Shown here piece after piece: positions 1 to 9,709 of a stretch of 20,131 nt of DNA. The notes under the pieces are model-generated. The model was not told where the DNA came from. It saw only the letters and a program-made list of their open reading frames with translations, and searched no databases. A program made the translations under genes and the position numbers. Numbering within the stretch: the stretch's first letter is position 1; every line of letters begins with the position of its first letter. Origin of the DNA: Thalassiosira profunda (Eukaryota; Bacillariophyta; Thalassiosirophyceae; Thalassiosirales; Thalassiosiraceae); NCBI GenBank assembly GCA_036939355.1, contig JALLAP010000199.1, positions 1 through 20,131 of the forward strand, written 5' to 3'.

Positions 1-3000
1 CAGTCGAGCGTGGCGCTGTGCCTATCCAAGCTGATGAAGAAGGGAAGGACGCAGCAGCGAATTGAGGTGCTGCTGAACGACTTGATGACGGAATGCATCC
101 ACGGAAGCTCCTTGGCATCGAGGAGGGGAGCCGCATATGGAATTTCCGCAGCAGTCAAGGGAAGCGGCATTGCCAGCCTCAAAAAGTACTATGTCGTGAA
201 GCGCCTCGAAGAGGCTTGCACGTCTGGTGATGCCAACAGCAAAGAGGGTGGCCTCTTCTGCATCGAGCTGCTCAGCGGCAGGCTGGGCATTCTCTTCGAG
301 CCTTACGTGATTGTGCTCCTCCCTGCCCTGCTCAAGGCCTTCAGCGACAGCAACGACTACGTCAGGGCTGCGGCCGACAAAACGGTTGGGCTCATCATGG
401 GCAACCTTTCTGGGCACGGTGTGAAATTGGTCATGCCCGCAGTCCTGGACGCGTTCGACGAGCCAGAGTGGAGGACGAAGGTGGCGAGCATCCGAATGTT
501 GGGAAGTATGGGACACTGCGCCCCAAAACAGTTGGCGAGCTGTCTACCCAAGGTCGTTCCCAAGCTCACAGAGGCGTTTGGGGACACCCACCCCAAAGTC
601 AAGGGGAGCGCGGAGGAGGCGTTGGAAGAAATATGCAAGGTTATCAAGAACCCGGAGATATCCTCCATCAGTGCTGCGCTTCTGAAGGCGCTCACTGATG
701 CCTCTGCGACGCTGCACGCACTCGAGGCACTCATTTCGACCGAGTTTGTGCACGCCATCGATGCTCCCTCGCTGTCCATAATCATTCCAGTGGTGCATCG
801 CGGGCTAAGGGACAGGGCTGCGACGACGAAGCGCTACGCCGCGCTCATCTCGGGCAACATCTGCACCATGGTCAACGACCCAAGGGACTTTGTGCCTTAC
901 CTCCCAATTCTTCTCCCCGATCTCAAATCCACCCTGCTCGACCCGATACCAGATGTGAGAAGCATCTCAGCCAAATCGTTGGGCTCTCTCACGAGAGGAC
1001 TCGGCGAAGCGACGTTCCCTGACCTTCGACCTTGGTTGATCGACACGTTGCGATCAGAGGAGGGCAGCAGCGTGGAAAGGAGTGGCGCCGCCCAGGGCCT
1101 GTCGGAGGTCTTAGTCGCCAGCGGTGCTCAACTGACAGAAAATGTGATGATCAACGAAATCTTGCCGCTGAAGAGCCACCCGAAGGCAGGGACAAGGGAG
1201 GGAGTCCTCTGGGTTCTTACTTTCCTTCCATCTGTCCTTGGCCAGGCGTATTCTTCCTTGATTGATGAATCGCTGCCGGCGCTCTTGAGTGGCCTCGCCG
1301 ACGACAACGAGGCAGTCAGGGATGTAGCTCTCCGAGCTGGACGGGTGTTGGTCAGAAGTCTTGGCAAGGCCCACAAGGACAAAATTCTGCCCTCGCTCGA
1401 AGATGGGCTGGCCAACGAAGACTATCGCATCAGAGTTGCCTCCCTTACCCTGCTTGGCGACTTGCTCGGCATGCTTGGAGGCACGAAGGTTGGCAAGGCC
1501 AACACCGACACGCAGGACGATATTCGGCAGGCCGAGCGAGCACAGGCTCAAATCGCACTCGCCCTGGGCAACGAGACTCGCAAGAGGGTGCTCAGTAGCT
1601 TGTACCTTGCGCGGAGCGACACAGCCGCAGTTGTCCGGCAGTCCGCGGTCCAGGTCTGGAAGACTGTCGTCAGCGTTACTCCACGGACTCTCCGAGAGAT
1701 TCTTTCGCAGCTTGTCGACCAAATTGTCACTGCCCTGGCAAGCGGCGACCCGGAGCGCACCCAAGTCGCCGGGCGTTGCCTGGGAGATATCGTCCAAAAG
1801 CTGGGCGACCAGGTGCTGCCTGAAATTATCCCAGTCTTGCGCGACAACCTCTACCGAGGAGACGAGTACACTCGCCAGGGAGTGTGCGTTGGGCTTGCCG
1901 AAGTCATCGACTGCAGCAGCAAGGAGCAGTTGCAAAAGTTCTTGGACATCATCATCAAGGTTGTTCAGGACGCCCTCTGCGACGACGACCAGGAGGTTCG
2001 CACGATGGCGGCATCCTGTTTCCAAAACCTCTACAACGTGGTGGGCAATCGCACTTTGGACGAGATCGTTCCCGCGCTGCTGGTGGCCATGGAAAGCGAA
2101 GACGAGGAGGAGAAGACTCGGGCGCTGAATGGCATGACTGGCATCTTGAGCGTGCGATCCAGAGAACTTCTGCCTTACATCATCCCCAAGTTGCTCAAAT
2201 CGCCCTTCACCATCAGCAACGCCGATGCATTGGGAAGCATCTCCAGTGCCACCAGCGAGACGATTCACATGCACTTCAGCACTATCATTCCAACCCTGAT
2301 TACGGAGCTTGCTTCCTTTTCTGACGGCGACCTCGACGAAGAAGAGAAGGAAAGAAAAGAAGCAGTCCGTCGTTGCTGCCGCTCGGTCTACCACAATGTT
2401 GGCCCCATTGGCATCAATTGGCTCGTGAGCGAAATTGCCAGCAAGTGCACGCATGACAAGGAATCGGTCCGGAAGGAGGCCTGCTGGTCTTTCCAAGTTG
2501 TGCTTGAAGAGAGTAAGTGCAACCGTGAGCTTGATTTGTTTTGGCTTGTCGTGTTGCCGTCTGGATGAGGAAAGCAATCACCAAATCCTGATCATGACAC
2601 CCCTCGAGGTTGTCTATGAAGGGTTCTACAAATGAGATTTCTGTCTGACAGACGCTGCCATGTGTGATTCGCCTTGTGCTGTCTATCGTCGCATGCTCTC
2701 ACCCTTTCGCCTTTTCACCGCTGCGTGTACAACAGGGAAGAAGGCGGCCGACTTCTACGAGCAAATCCCTGTGATCATACGCGAACTGTCGCATCGCTTG
2801 AACGACGACAGCACTGCCGTACTTAAGGCCAACAACAAGGCGCTGGCTGCGCTCACGTCCTGCGTTCCGGCAGAGGAGCTCGTGACGCATCTCCAGTTCC
2901 TCCGCAACCTCATCGCCAGCATGGTGAGCGACGCCCGATACCGAAAGGGCGGTGTCGGAGATGGAGAGTTCTTCCTCCCTGGCTTCAACATGCCCAAGGG

Positions 3001-4531
3001 TAAGTCTGATGCGTGACGTGTACGCTTGGCTGGCAAGGCAGCAGTACTGGAAATGACGACACATTTTATGAGTATTCCTGAAATCTCTGCACGAGATCGC
3101 AATCATGGAGGCCTTGATTAGTCTTTCGGATCCAGCCCCGGCTCACTTATTTGCTCTGCATTTCCGGTTCTTACATCTCACCTCCNTTGATTAGTCTTTC
3201 GGATCCAGCCCCGGCTCACTTATTTGCTCTGCATTTCCGGTTCTTACATCTCACCTCCTCTTGCACTCCCTCCCGTAGGTCTGGAACCCCTGCTGCCTAT
3301 CTACCAGCGTGGGATTCTGTATGGGAATGCCCACACGCGAGAGATGGCGGCCGCAGGTCTTGGCGAGCTGATAACCATTACTGCCACCAAGTATCTCGCT
3401 GGCCCATTCTTGATCAAACTTACTGGGCCGCTGCTACGAATCGTCGGCGATCGCAATCCCTCGGAAGTGAAGATTGCAATTGTTCAAACGCTGGGTCTCA
3501 TCTTGACAAAGGGCGGCCCTGCGCTGAGAGCATTCGTCCCGCAATTTCAGACGACGTTTGTGAAAGCGCTGTCCGATCCTTCCCGCCAGGTGCGCGTCGA
3601 AGCGATCAAGGCGTTGGCGCTCCTCATGCCTCTCTCTACTCGCGTCGACCCTTTGATCAAAGAGCTCGTCGCAACCTCGCTAGGAAAAGGATCGAGTGCC
3701 ACGGTCGAAACGGCAGGACTGGTTGCCATCCAAACGGCCACGCTGGAGGCTCTGGCCGTGGTTCTGAAGCACGGTGGGAGCAAGGCGAAGGTTGCCGAGA
3801 GCATTCCCTCGTCTCTTGATGCTGGCAAAGAGCTTGTTGCTCACGAGGACGACGGCATCCGGGAGAGTGCGGCGAAGGTCATCAGCTTTGCCTGCGAGCT
3901 CCTTGGAGCGGACGAGTCCAGCGACGTCATCCAGGAGTATGTGCTCGACAGGGCGGCCAACCTGTCCAGCGCTTCCCCCGAGACAAAGCACGGAATCGCC
4001 TGCATTTGCCGCAGAGTCTGTTCGAGGACTGTGGGAAGTGAGATCGACCGGAGCCTGTACGACGGCGTGACCAGCCTGGTCCAAGCCCTGATGAAAGACG
4101 AGAAGACCTTGGTCAAGGAAGCCGCGTGCGCTGCCATCGGAGCCGTTCTCGGCAGTTCCACCGACATCAACTCTACCATTTTGTCGGTCGAGAAGAGCAT
4201 CCTCAAATGTATGACAGACAAGGAGGAACTTTCCGTGCAGCAGGCTGTTGCCAATGGACTCTGTATCACGGCCCGGTTACAGCCCGGTCTGTTCCGCACG
4301 CAGGAGGGCCTCCCGCTGATCAACGGTGCTTTGAAATTGGCCCTGAGTGGTGCGCAGCGGGTCCAGTTTTCCTACAACGACTTTCTTTGGATTGCGTTGG
4401 ACGTGAAGAATGGCGAGGGCGGCCTGGAGGAGTACCTGGCCATTGCGCACTTCGACAGCGCGAAGAAGATGCAGCAAGTCCACAGCAAGGTGTTGTCGCG
4501 CATCAAGAAAGTGAACGATGATGAATTCTAG
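1..4531 (+). CDS. GCN1: GCN1-like translational activator, C-terminal part (5' partial)
   Basis: HEAT-repeat scaffold that sits on colliding or stalled ribosomes and activates the kinase GCN2, leading to eIF2-alpha phosphorylation. Exons read as 1-2512, 2736-2999 and 3279-4531. Both introns are GT-AG and phase 1, and the joins keep the frame, giving 1342 residues with the start outside the window. Recognition rests on extended similarity to GCN1: the eEF3-like block near the beginning (RRGAAYG, LFEPYVIVLLPALL, APKQLASCLPKVVPKLTEAF), then VRQSAVQVWK..TPRTLREIL, the GCN2-binding region (TRQGVCVGLAEVI), and FLPGFNMPKGLEPLLPIYQRG..TGPLLRIVGDR across the second splice junction. The C terminus is complete (TAG 4529-4531). 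GCN1 proteins are about 2600 residues, so roughly half is present. Nothing in the part seen looks broken. The second intron holds an assembly duplication. Confidence 0.95.
2513..2735 (+). other. GCN1 intron, 223 bp
   Basis: Donor GTAAGT at 2513 and acceptor ACAACAG ending at 2735; phase 1 (A + GG gives Arg). The frame of the upstream exon stays open for 56 more bases into the intron, but the GCN1 similarity resumes only at 2736 with KKAADFYEQIP, so the splice is well supported. Confidence 0.85.
3000..3278 (+). other. GCN1 intron, 279 bp as assembled
   Basis: Donor GTAAGT at 3000 and acceptor CCCGTAG ending at 3278; phase 1 (G + GT gives Gly), joining FNMPK to GLEPLLPIYQRG. It contains the duplicated block and the N described separately. 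Collapsing that duplication would leave about 206 bp, similar to the neighbouring 223-bp intron. Confidence 0.85.
3114..3258. repeat. Exact 72-bp direct duplication flanking a single N
   Basis: Bases 3114-3185 and 3187-3258 are identical by eye, separated only by the N at 3186. The simplest reading is two overlapping contig ends joined with a one-base gap instead of being merged. A real tandem duplication with one ambiguous base is possible but less likely. It lies wholly inside the GCN1 intron and does not affect coding. Confidence 0.95.
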
Positions 4532-4658
4532 AGTTGAATGCAACTGTCGTAAATGCTTGTTAGATGAAAACAGATGAGAACTAGCTGCTTTGTTGCCAAC
4601 TGTGTATGTCCTCCATTCTCCATCGGTTCGCTTGATGCTGGCTATGTTTGAGATAAAG

Positions 4659-7046
4659 CTATGCTATGTTCAGTGTTGATGGTGTTTGCTCAGATTGAGG
4701 CTCGGTCGTCGTCGTCGGCACTGCCCTCCAAGAAGTGGACATTCTGTGGCGACTTTTGATTACAAACATTGTGGCCAATACAACAATCGCTGCTCCAAAT
4801 GGAAGCACGTCGTTTCTGTGGACCACTTCTTCCGCTTCCATTGGCTGGGAAGAGATGCTGCCAGCATTTTCGGCCGGGGGACAGCCGCACAGCTCGCCAA
4901 AGCTCGCGCGGTAGTCTCCGCATGGGGCGACATCGCCTGGCGAGAAGAAGAGGAGCTCGGGCCGAGAATACAGGACGGGGATTGCCGCGTCCAGTTCGTC
5001 GCAGGTCCAGCTGAAGCCAGGGATGATTGTGTCTAGATGTCTGGGTCTCTGTCCGCCAGGGCACAGATGGCAGCCCTCCTTAGGCAAAATCGACTTCGAG
5101 TTGATGCCGTCGAGGCTGGTCGACAGGGCAGTGTTGTTCGATTTGGTCTGGCTTGGCCGTATATTCTTCTTCCATTGATTCACCAGCCGCAGCAGCGACG
5201 GCCAAGACCGGAGCTTTTCAGCATCGATGAATCCAAACCTTCCGACGGACCTTTGCGATAGATTGTTGGACGCCTCGCACATTTCTCCAGAGCTCAATCT
5301 CTCGAGATCCGTATCGAGCGGAATCTCATTCCGATCGTATCCCATCTCGCACCTGGAATCTCCCGAATCGAGGTAGCCGCAACTGAGCGGCCCGGACTTG
5401 GGATATACCCATAGGAAGGCCTGGCACATCTCCTCGTCCGAGGACGATCCCCACAAAACTCCCGCTTTTGAGTAGTAGCACGTGGTCACGAACGCGTCTC
5501 CAGCTCGTATTCGATACGGAATGTCCGATCTGGACGCGTAGCCCGCCCCTTGGGTGAAGTCAAAATGGTTCGCCTCGGACGCACGCGCGACACTCCCATT
5601 CGAGTTTATTTGGACGTTGGTCATCCTCTCGCCGGATTTGTGCATGTGCAGCACCTCGCGAAAGACCGTGACGCCGTCGTTGTTGCTGCCCAGCCTTTCG
5701 TTCGAGAAGCACGCCGAAGGGCAGTAAAACGAATGGCGCATCCCCCCCACGTTGGAATCGAGGCCTTTGCCAGAAACGGTGTATGACCCCCTGAGCTTAA
5801 GCATGTAGTCCCCCAGCAGCATTAGACCGGCCACGTTGGGCCTGGGCTCGAGCGAGTAGTACAGCCGCACGCCGCTCCGATCCACCTGCCCTGACTTTTG
5901 AAGTGGGTTGTTGTAGTGGATCTCTACGCGGAAGGCTCGGTATCCATCAGGGCCTCCAAGGGGTATGCCCGCCTCCTGTGGTAGCTCGAAGCGTGTCGGG
6001 GACCCGGCCTCCCACGGATGGACTAGATCCTGATAAAGACGGCACAGCCGTTTGTCCGCTCCCAGGATCTCGTTTGTGGTGCCGTGTAAATCCATATGGT
6101 GCACCTGCGCTGAAGATCCATTATCCACCACGTCCTCGAAACCGACAATGTTAACTCCCTTCTCCCGTCCATCCTCTCCCGTCAGTATGTTCACGAGCTC
6201 GGGATAATCCTCAATGGAGAAGCAAAAATTCTTGTACGTCGTCTCCTCCCCCGGAATTTCGTACGGCTCTGGGGGCAGGAGGTCGATGTAGGGATATCGA
6301 TCGAGGCCGTCGCCGTCCCTGTCGTCGCGATCGGTCGGCGGAAAGAATCGAACCGATGTCGACGCCCGCCCCGAAGGCCCGTGGGGTTCGATCGTCGACG
6401 CCAGGTCCAAGCTGCCTTCGATCGCGGCACCTTCGCTCTCGGCATTTGTTGCGACGTTTGCCTTCATCATACCCCACGCCACCAGAACACGGGTCGGGTC
6501 GATCATCGAGGACGAATCGTCGATTAACGGCAGGTCCTCGTTGACGTCGTTCGATTGCAGAGAGCGCTCGACTTCAAGTATTCGCCACACATGTCCGTCG
6601 CGCTCGCCTTCGTCCGAAGTAGCGGCGGCGGTGTATTTCGCCAGCGTCCAGTCCTGCCCGCACTCGTCAACAATGGGGTCCGAGTATCCCACGCCGTGCG
6701 CGTCGATCAGCCTCCCCTCCGAACCATCGTTGCTCGGCAGATACAGGGCTATGTCGGCGCCCACCATCCCACCCTGGGGACTCAAGCCGAATCCGAGCCA
6801 GTAGTTGATGCACGGGTCGTCGCCGCCTCCGCCTCCACCTCCGCCTCCATCCACGTCGTGCCTACGATCGCACGGAGGCTTTGGGAGGAGGTACGCGATC
6901 GCCAGTTGGATCCTGCCGCCATCGCCATCGTCTGGGCGTGCTTCTGAAACGGAAGATGGCGGCGACAGCGTCCAGAACAGCGTCGCGCCGTCACCCACCG
7001 GGGCGGCGCTGTCGTATCGCTCCTGGAGGAAATCGATCTCCTCCAT
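4659..7046 (-). CDS. DOMON / copper type II ascorbate-dependent monooxygenase, membrane-anchored
   Basis: Dopamine beta-hydroxylase/MOXD/PHM-type enzyme. This family uses two copper centres, ascorbate and O2 to hydroxylate carbon; the substrate here is unknown. The protein has 795 residues. A DOMON domain spans about 13-235, interrupted by a Gly run near 67-75. The N-terminal copper domain has H316-H317 (QVHHMDLHG) and H377 (FRVEIHYNN), the expected CuH ligands. The C-terminal copper domain has H467 and H469 (VLHMHKSGERM) and M540 (DEEMCQAFLW), the expected CuM ligands. A Cys-rich stretch (CHLCPGGQRP.., GELCGCPP) precedes a transmembrane helix at about 747-764 and a short basic, Thr/Ser-rich tail. 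No signal peptide is visible, although the catalytic part should face the secretory lumen. The start used is the first ATG of the open frame, and an upstream exon is likely missing. Convergent with GCN1, 127 bp apart. Confidence 0.88.
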   Translation of the reverse strand: MEEIDFLQERYDSAAPVGDGATLFWTLSPPSSVSEARPDDGDGGRIQLAIAYLLPKPPCDRRHDVDGGGGGGGGGDDPCINYWLGFGLSPQGGMVGADIALYLPSNDGSEGRLIDAHGVGYSDPIVDECGQDWTLAKYTAAATSDEGERDGHVWRILEVERSLQSNDVNEDLPLIDDSSSMIDPTRVLVAWGMMKANVATNAESEGAAIEGSLDLASTIEPHGPSGRASTSVRFFPPTDRDDRDGDGLDRYPYIDLLPPEPYEIPGEETTYKNFCFSIEDYPELVNILTGEDGREKGVNIVGFEDVVDNGSSAQVHHMDLHGTTNEILGADKRLCRLYQDLVHPWEAGSPTRFELPQEAGIPLGGPDGYRAFRVEIHYNNPLQKSGQVDRSGVRLYYSLEPRPNVAGLMLLGDYMLKLRGSYTVSGKGLDSNVGGMRHSFYCPSACFSNERLGSNNDGVTVFREVLHMHKSGERMTNVQINSNGSVARASEANHFDFTQGAGYASRSDIPYRIRAGDAFVTTCYYSKAGVLWGSSSDEEMCQAFLWVYPKSGPLSCGYLDSGDSRCEMGYDRNEIPLDTDLERLSSGEMCEASNNLSQRSVGRFGFIDAEKLRSWPSLLRLVNQWKKNIRPSQTKSNNTALSTSLDGINSKSILPKEGCHLCPGGQRPRHLDTIIPGFSWTCDELDAAIPVLYSRPELLFFSPGDVAPCGDYRASFGELCGCPPAENAGSISSQPMEAEEVVHRNDVLPFGAAIVVLATMFVIKSRHRMSTSWRAVPTTTTEPQSEQTPSTLNIA
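6819..6852. repeat. Short CCG/CCT-rich triplet tract (poly-Gly in the coding strand)
   Basis: An imperfect run of cgc/ctc/cac triplets on the plus strand, encoding nine consecutive glycines inside the DOMON domain of the minus-strand monooxygenase. Probably a slippage-prone loop insertion with no function of its own. Confidence 0.7.
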
Positions 7047-7541
7047 GTATGTATGCCGGTTAGGGAAGAGCGACCGCTCCGCCTCTATCCCCCCTTTCGA
7101 TCGTCACAGTTGCTGATGGATTGGGTGCTGCACCTTCCTTGAGTCGCGCCAACGAAAAGTAAATGAGCCTTGCAAAAACGCCCCAACAGAGCCGCCGCGC
7201 CCTCCACGAGCAGCTAGGTACAGCGACGCACAGCGTCCTCTCCCGCTCCAGTTCCAGGGCGCGGCTGCGCTTGCTCCTCGCTCCCTCCTGCTCTTCACCC
7301 CGCCTCTCGCTCCTCGCGAGAACAAGGCCTGTCATAAAGTTACAAAGACGAATTGATAAGTTACAAAATCATGCATACAACGTCATTTACTATGTAATAT
7401 TTATCGGCTAGCCTTAATACTGGCATAACAGAAGCACTGTCGCACCGCGAACCGCGAGCACTTCCCGCTGTCGCGTCGCTTGATTGCCGCTTGATTGCTC
7501 CCTTGATTGCCTGCTTGTGCTTGCCGCTTGACACAGCGACC
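7047..7541. other. Divergent intergenic region, 495 bp
   Basis: Lies between the monooxygenase (minus strand) and the small secreted protein (plus strand), so it should carry both promoters. An AT-rich stretch near 7370-7405 includes a TATA-like taatattta about 140 bp before the plus-strand start. The 5' leader from 7479 has three copies of CTTGATTGC (7479, 7490, 7502). Open frames on the minus strand at 7060-7335 show no convincing signal peptide or clean splice into the monooxygenase, so its missing N-terminal exon could not be placed. Confidence 0.6.
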
Positions 7542-7919
7542 ATGAAGACCTCGCTCGCCCTCCTGGCCCTGGCCGCCCTCGCGGTCGCTGGCGGCGCCGC
7601 CGAAGCCGAAGGCGCGAAGGCGAACCTCCGGCGTGCCGAGACCGCCGACGAAGACATCCCGCTCGAGCCGCTGTACCCCGAGAACGATCCGCAGCGTGAT
7701 CTGGAGCTCTTCGGGAGGTACGATGGCGACATGGACGCGATGAGACTGGACGCTCCCGAGATGAGAATGGATGCGATGAGGATGGACGCTCCCGAATTCA
7801 GGGCTGATGAGATGCGCATGGATCAGATGAGGATGGACGCTCCCGAATTCAGGGCTGACGAAATGCGCCTGGACGAGGGCGGCATGGAGACGAACCTGTT
7901 CGGTGTTCCTGTCCCCTGA
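7542..7919 (+). CDS. Small secreted Met/Asp-rich repeat protein
   Basis: Not a family I recognise. It has 125 residues. The start is ATG 7542 (context gcgaccATGa), chosen over an upstream in-frame ATG at 7491 because it begins directly with a signal peptide (MKTSLALLALAALAVAGGAA; cleavage probably near residue 20). A short linker with NLRRAE and an acidic segment follow. The C-terminal half repeats a unit of the type MRMDAPEFRADE about three times; the last two units are 51-bp tandem DNA repeats. The mature protein is strongly acidic and unusually rich in methionine, with no cysteines and no predicted domain. It is divergent from a copper monooxygenase and convergent with the GGTase gene (126 bp apart). 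Metal or matrix binding is a guess from composition only. Confidence 0.75.
   Translation: MKTSLALLALAALAVAGGAAEAEGAKANLRRAETADEDIPLEPLYPENDPQRDLELFGRYDGDMDAMRLDAPEMRMDAMRMDAPEFRADEMRMDQMRMDAPEFRADEMRLDEGGMETNLFGVPVP
7739..7876 (+). repeat. Tandem coding repeats, 51-bp unit
   Basis: Copies at 7775-7825 and 7826-7876 differ at only a few positions, mostly silent or conservative. A shorter, more diverged 36-bp copy precedes them at 7739-7774. Each encodes the MR(M/L)DAPE(F/M)R(A/M)D motif. Unit length is a multiple of three, so copy-number change keeps the frame. Confidence 0.85.
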
Positions 7920-8045
7920 TTGGCCTCGCAGGCACATCCCAGGCGTCTCTCGATGGGGATGCTGTGGCGAGCGAGTAGGAATCGCTTCTTTCATATCAAC
8001 TGTATTCATAAGTTTAGCTCCATTTGTATCAAACCGAGAGGGCCG

Positions 8046-9461
8046 TCAAAGAGATTCTCTTGAAGAGGGGAAACTGTCGTGACGCTTCACGCAAATGCCC
8101 AAAGCGCAATCCAACTTGGACAGCCGGTCTAACGATTCCACCACCTGTTGTCGCGTTTCATTGTCGTACCCCACCTGTGCATCCTCCTCCACGTCGTTCT
8201 CATTATCTTCCTCGCAGCACCCCTGCTCCTTGCTCAATGCCAGCCACGCCAACGAGTAGAACGAGTGCAACAGGTCCGGCATCGCGCCGACCACCTTGCC
8301 AAACCCCCCGTACGGACTCTGGCACATCAAGACGTACTCCCGCAAGGCCCACCCGTCCAACAGGTGCGATTCTCCCAGGAGGTGCAGCGTGCCCCCGATC
8401 CAGTAGGAGTAGCACGTGTCTTGCAACTTGTTCGGACGGCCCTGCATCCCAGCCGCGGTGTCGGCGTCGCTGTACCCGTTGTGCTCCAATCCCGCCTCGC
8501 TTTTGGGCAACGGGTGTTGTCGCGTCACGCACCACCGAATGAGATCATCCCTCCATCCGCTCAGCCCTTCTCGATTCAATACATCGTCTAGCACTCCCAT
8601 CAAATACAAAGAGGCGGTGCCGCAAAAGGTGGAGCCGCCGTGGCCTTCCCTCCCGGGGGTGAGGCCCAGTGCACCGTCGTAGGCGATGCACCGCAAAATG
8701 TAGGAGGTGGCCGCTTCGACGTTGATGATTGCATCCTCCCCGCCGGTATCGGTGTTTGCAGGATCGGTGAGCAGGTACCAGATGGCGATTGCGGTGTACA
8801 TGAATCTCAAATCGCAGTCGTCGTCTTCATTTTCCGCCGGCGAAGATTCTGCGCTGCAATTCGGGGATACTGCCACGAAGCTCCCATCCTCCTTTTGCAA
8901 CGATTGCAATGTTTGCAAGATGGCCGTTCTGTTCACGCGCGACAAATCGTCGCCCAATGCAGCAAGGGTGCAGAGGGCGACGTAGGTCATGGCCAGATGG
9001 GAGTGGTCGTACGGGTGCCGCTCCTCTCTTTGCCCATCTCCTTCATCAACGTCAGATGCATTTGGGAGAGGGCCGAGGTACGTGCCCCCCTTGAACCCCC
9101 CGCCCGCACACCCGTCGCCATCCAGCGTAGGCAGGGTCTGCAGCCCGTACATCCACGCAATGATCCCCTCTCGATTTATGCAGACCTCCTCCCCGACCGT
9201 CCCACAGACATTGGCGTCGGGGAGGCAGCCCAGGAGGTCGAGCGCCTGGACGCAAAAGTGCACGAGCGTCAGGCGGTTGGTGTCCGCCGACGAGTATTGC
9301 TTGGGCAAATTTTGGAGGCACGTGGAGAAATAACGCACGTGCCGGAGGCGCTCGAACTTTCGCATGGCGGAGGGCCAATGAGGAGGTGGCGGCGGTAGTG
9401 GCGGAGGAGGGGCGTCCCCTGGGAGGGTGGTGGGGGTGGGAGGGAAGGCAAGGGAAGGCAC
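8046..9461 (-). CDS. PGGT1B: Protein geranylgeranyltransferase type I, beta subunit
   Basis: Catalytic beta subunit that, with the shared alpha subunit, attaches geranylgeranyl to CaaL-type C termini (Rho/Rac-like GTPases and others) in the cytosol. Single exon, 471 residues against 377 in human. It matches the GGTase-I beta family along its length: RHVRYF at 40-45, YDHSHLAMTYVAL at 151-163, LGDDLSRVN, DLRFMYTA at 217-224, HGGSTFCGTASL at 274-285, GRPNKLQDTCYSYW at 341-354 and GGFGK near 385. The zinc ligands are present: D348, C350 and H399 (DLLHSF). The extra length comes from a Pro-rich N terminus, an insertion before GRPNK and an acidic segment near 417-428. Translation may start at M33 (9365) instead of the first ATG, because residues 1-32 are low-complexity and a TATA-like aatttatt lies only about 12-19 bases upstream of 9461. 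Confidence 0.93.
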   Translation of the reverse strand: MPSLAFPPTPTTLPGDAPPPPLPPPPPHWPSAMRKFERLRHVRYFSTCLQNLPKQYSSADTNRLTLVHFCVQALDLLGCLPDANVCGTVGEEVCINREGIIAWMYGLQTLPTLDGDGCAGGGFKGGTYLGPLPNASDVDEGDGQREERHPYDHSHLAMTYVALCTLAALGDDLSRVNRTAILQTLQSLQKEDGSFVAVSPNCSAESSPAENEDDDCDLRFMYTAIAIWYLLTDPANTDTGGEDAIINVEAATSYILRCIAYDGALGLTPGREGHGGSTFCGTASLYLMGVLDDVLNREGLSGWRDDLIRWCVTRQHPLPKSEAGLEHNGYSDADTAAGMQGRPNKLQDTCYSYWIGGTLHLLGESHLLDGWALREYVLMCQSPYGGFGKVVGAMPDLLHSFYSLAWLALSKEQGCCEEDNENDVEEDAQVGYDNETRQQVVESLDRLSKLDCALGICVKRHDSFPSSRESL

Positions 9462-9483
9462 AAGCGAAGGGAATAAATTGTAC

Positions 9484-9502
9484 TACGTACTTTTGGTACG
9501 TA
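9484..9502. promoter_or_regulatory. Inverted repeat TACGTAC-n5-GTACGTA upstream of the GGTase gene
   Basis: Two perfect 7-bp arms (9484-9490 and 9496-9502) separated by ttttg, 22 bp upstream of the first ATG of the minus-strand prenyltransferase gene. Each arm also contains the self-complementary TACGTA. It could be a dimeric transcription-factor site or a small hairpin in the leader. No function is demonstrated. Confidence 0.35.
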
Positions 9503-9709
9503 CTCTTAAAAGATGCGCCTGCTCCTGCGGGGCGCAGCGGCGCAGCATTGCCGCCCTGCTACCTCGTCGTTCCGCTGGCGTCCAGCGCCTCGGGGTACCC
9601 CATAATTGCTGTTTGATGTGCACATCTTGTGCAAACTCGCGAGGATGCATTATGAATACTTCACACCTCAGAGATGCACCAAACGCTTTGATTGGTGTAA
9701 ATGCGTCAA

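Noticed and set aside
1111..2577. 488-codon open frame on the minus strand
   Set aside because: Lies wholly antisense to the well-supported GCN1 exon. Its length follows from the GC-rich codon use of the sense gene, and its protein text shows no domain.
7060..7335. Minus-strand 91-codon frame as the missing signal-peptide exon of the monooxygenase
   Set aside because: Its hydrophobic stretch follows a long basic region and no donor in matching phase joins it to the enzyme.
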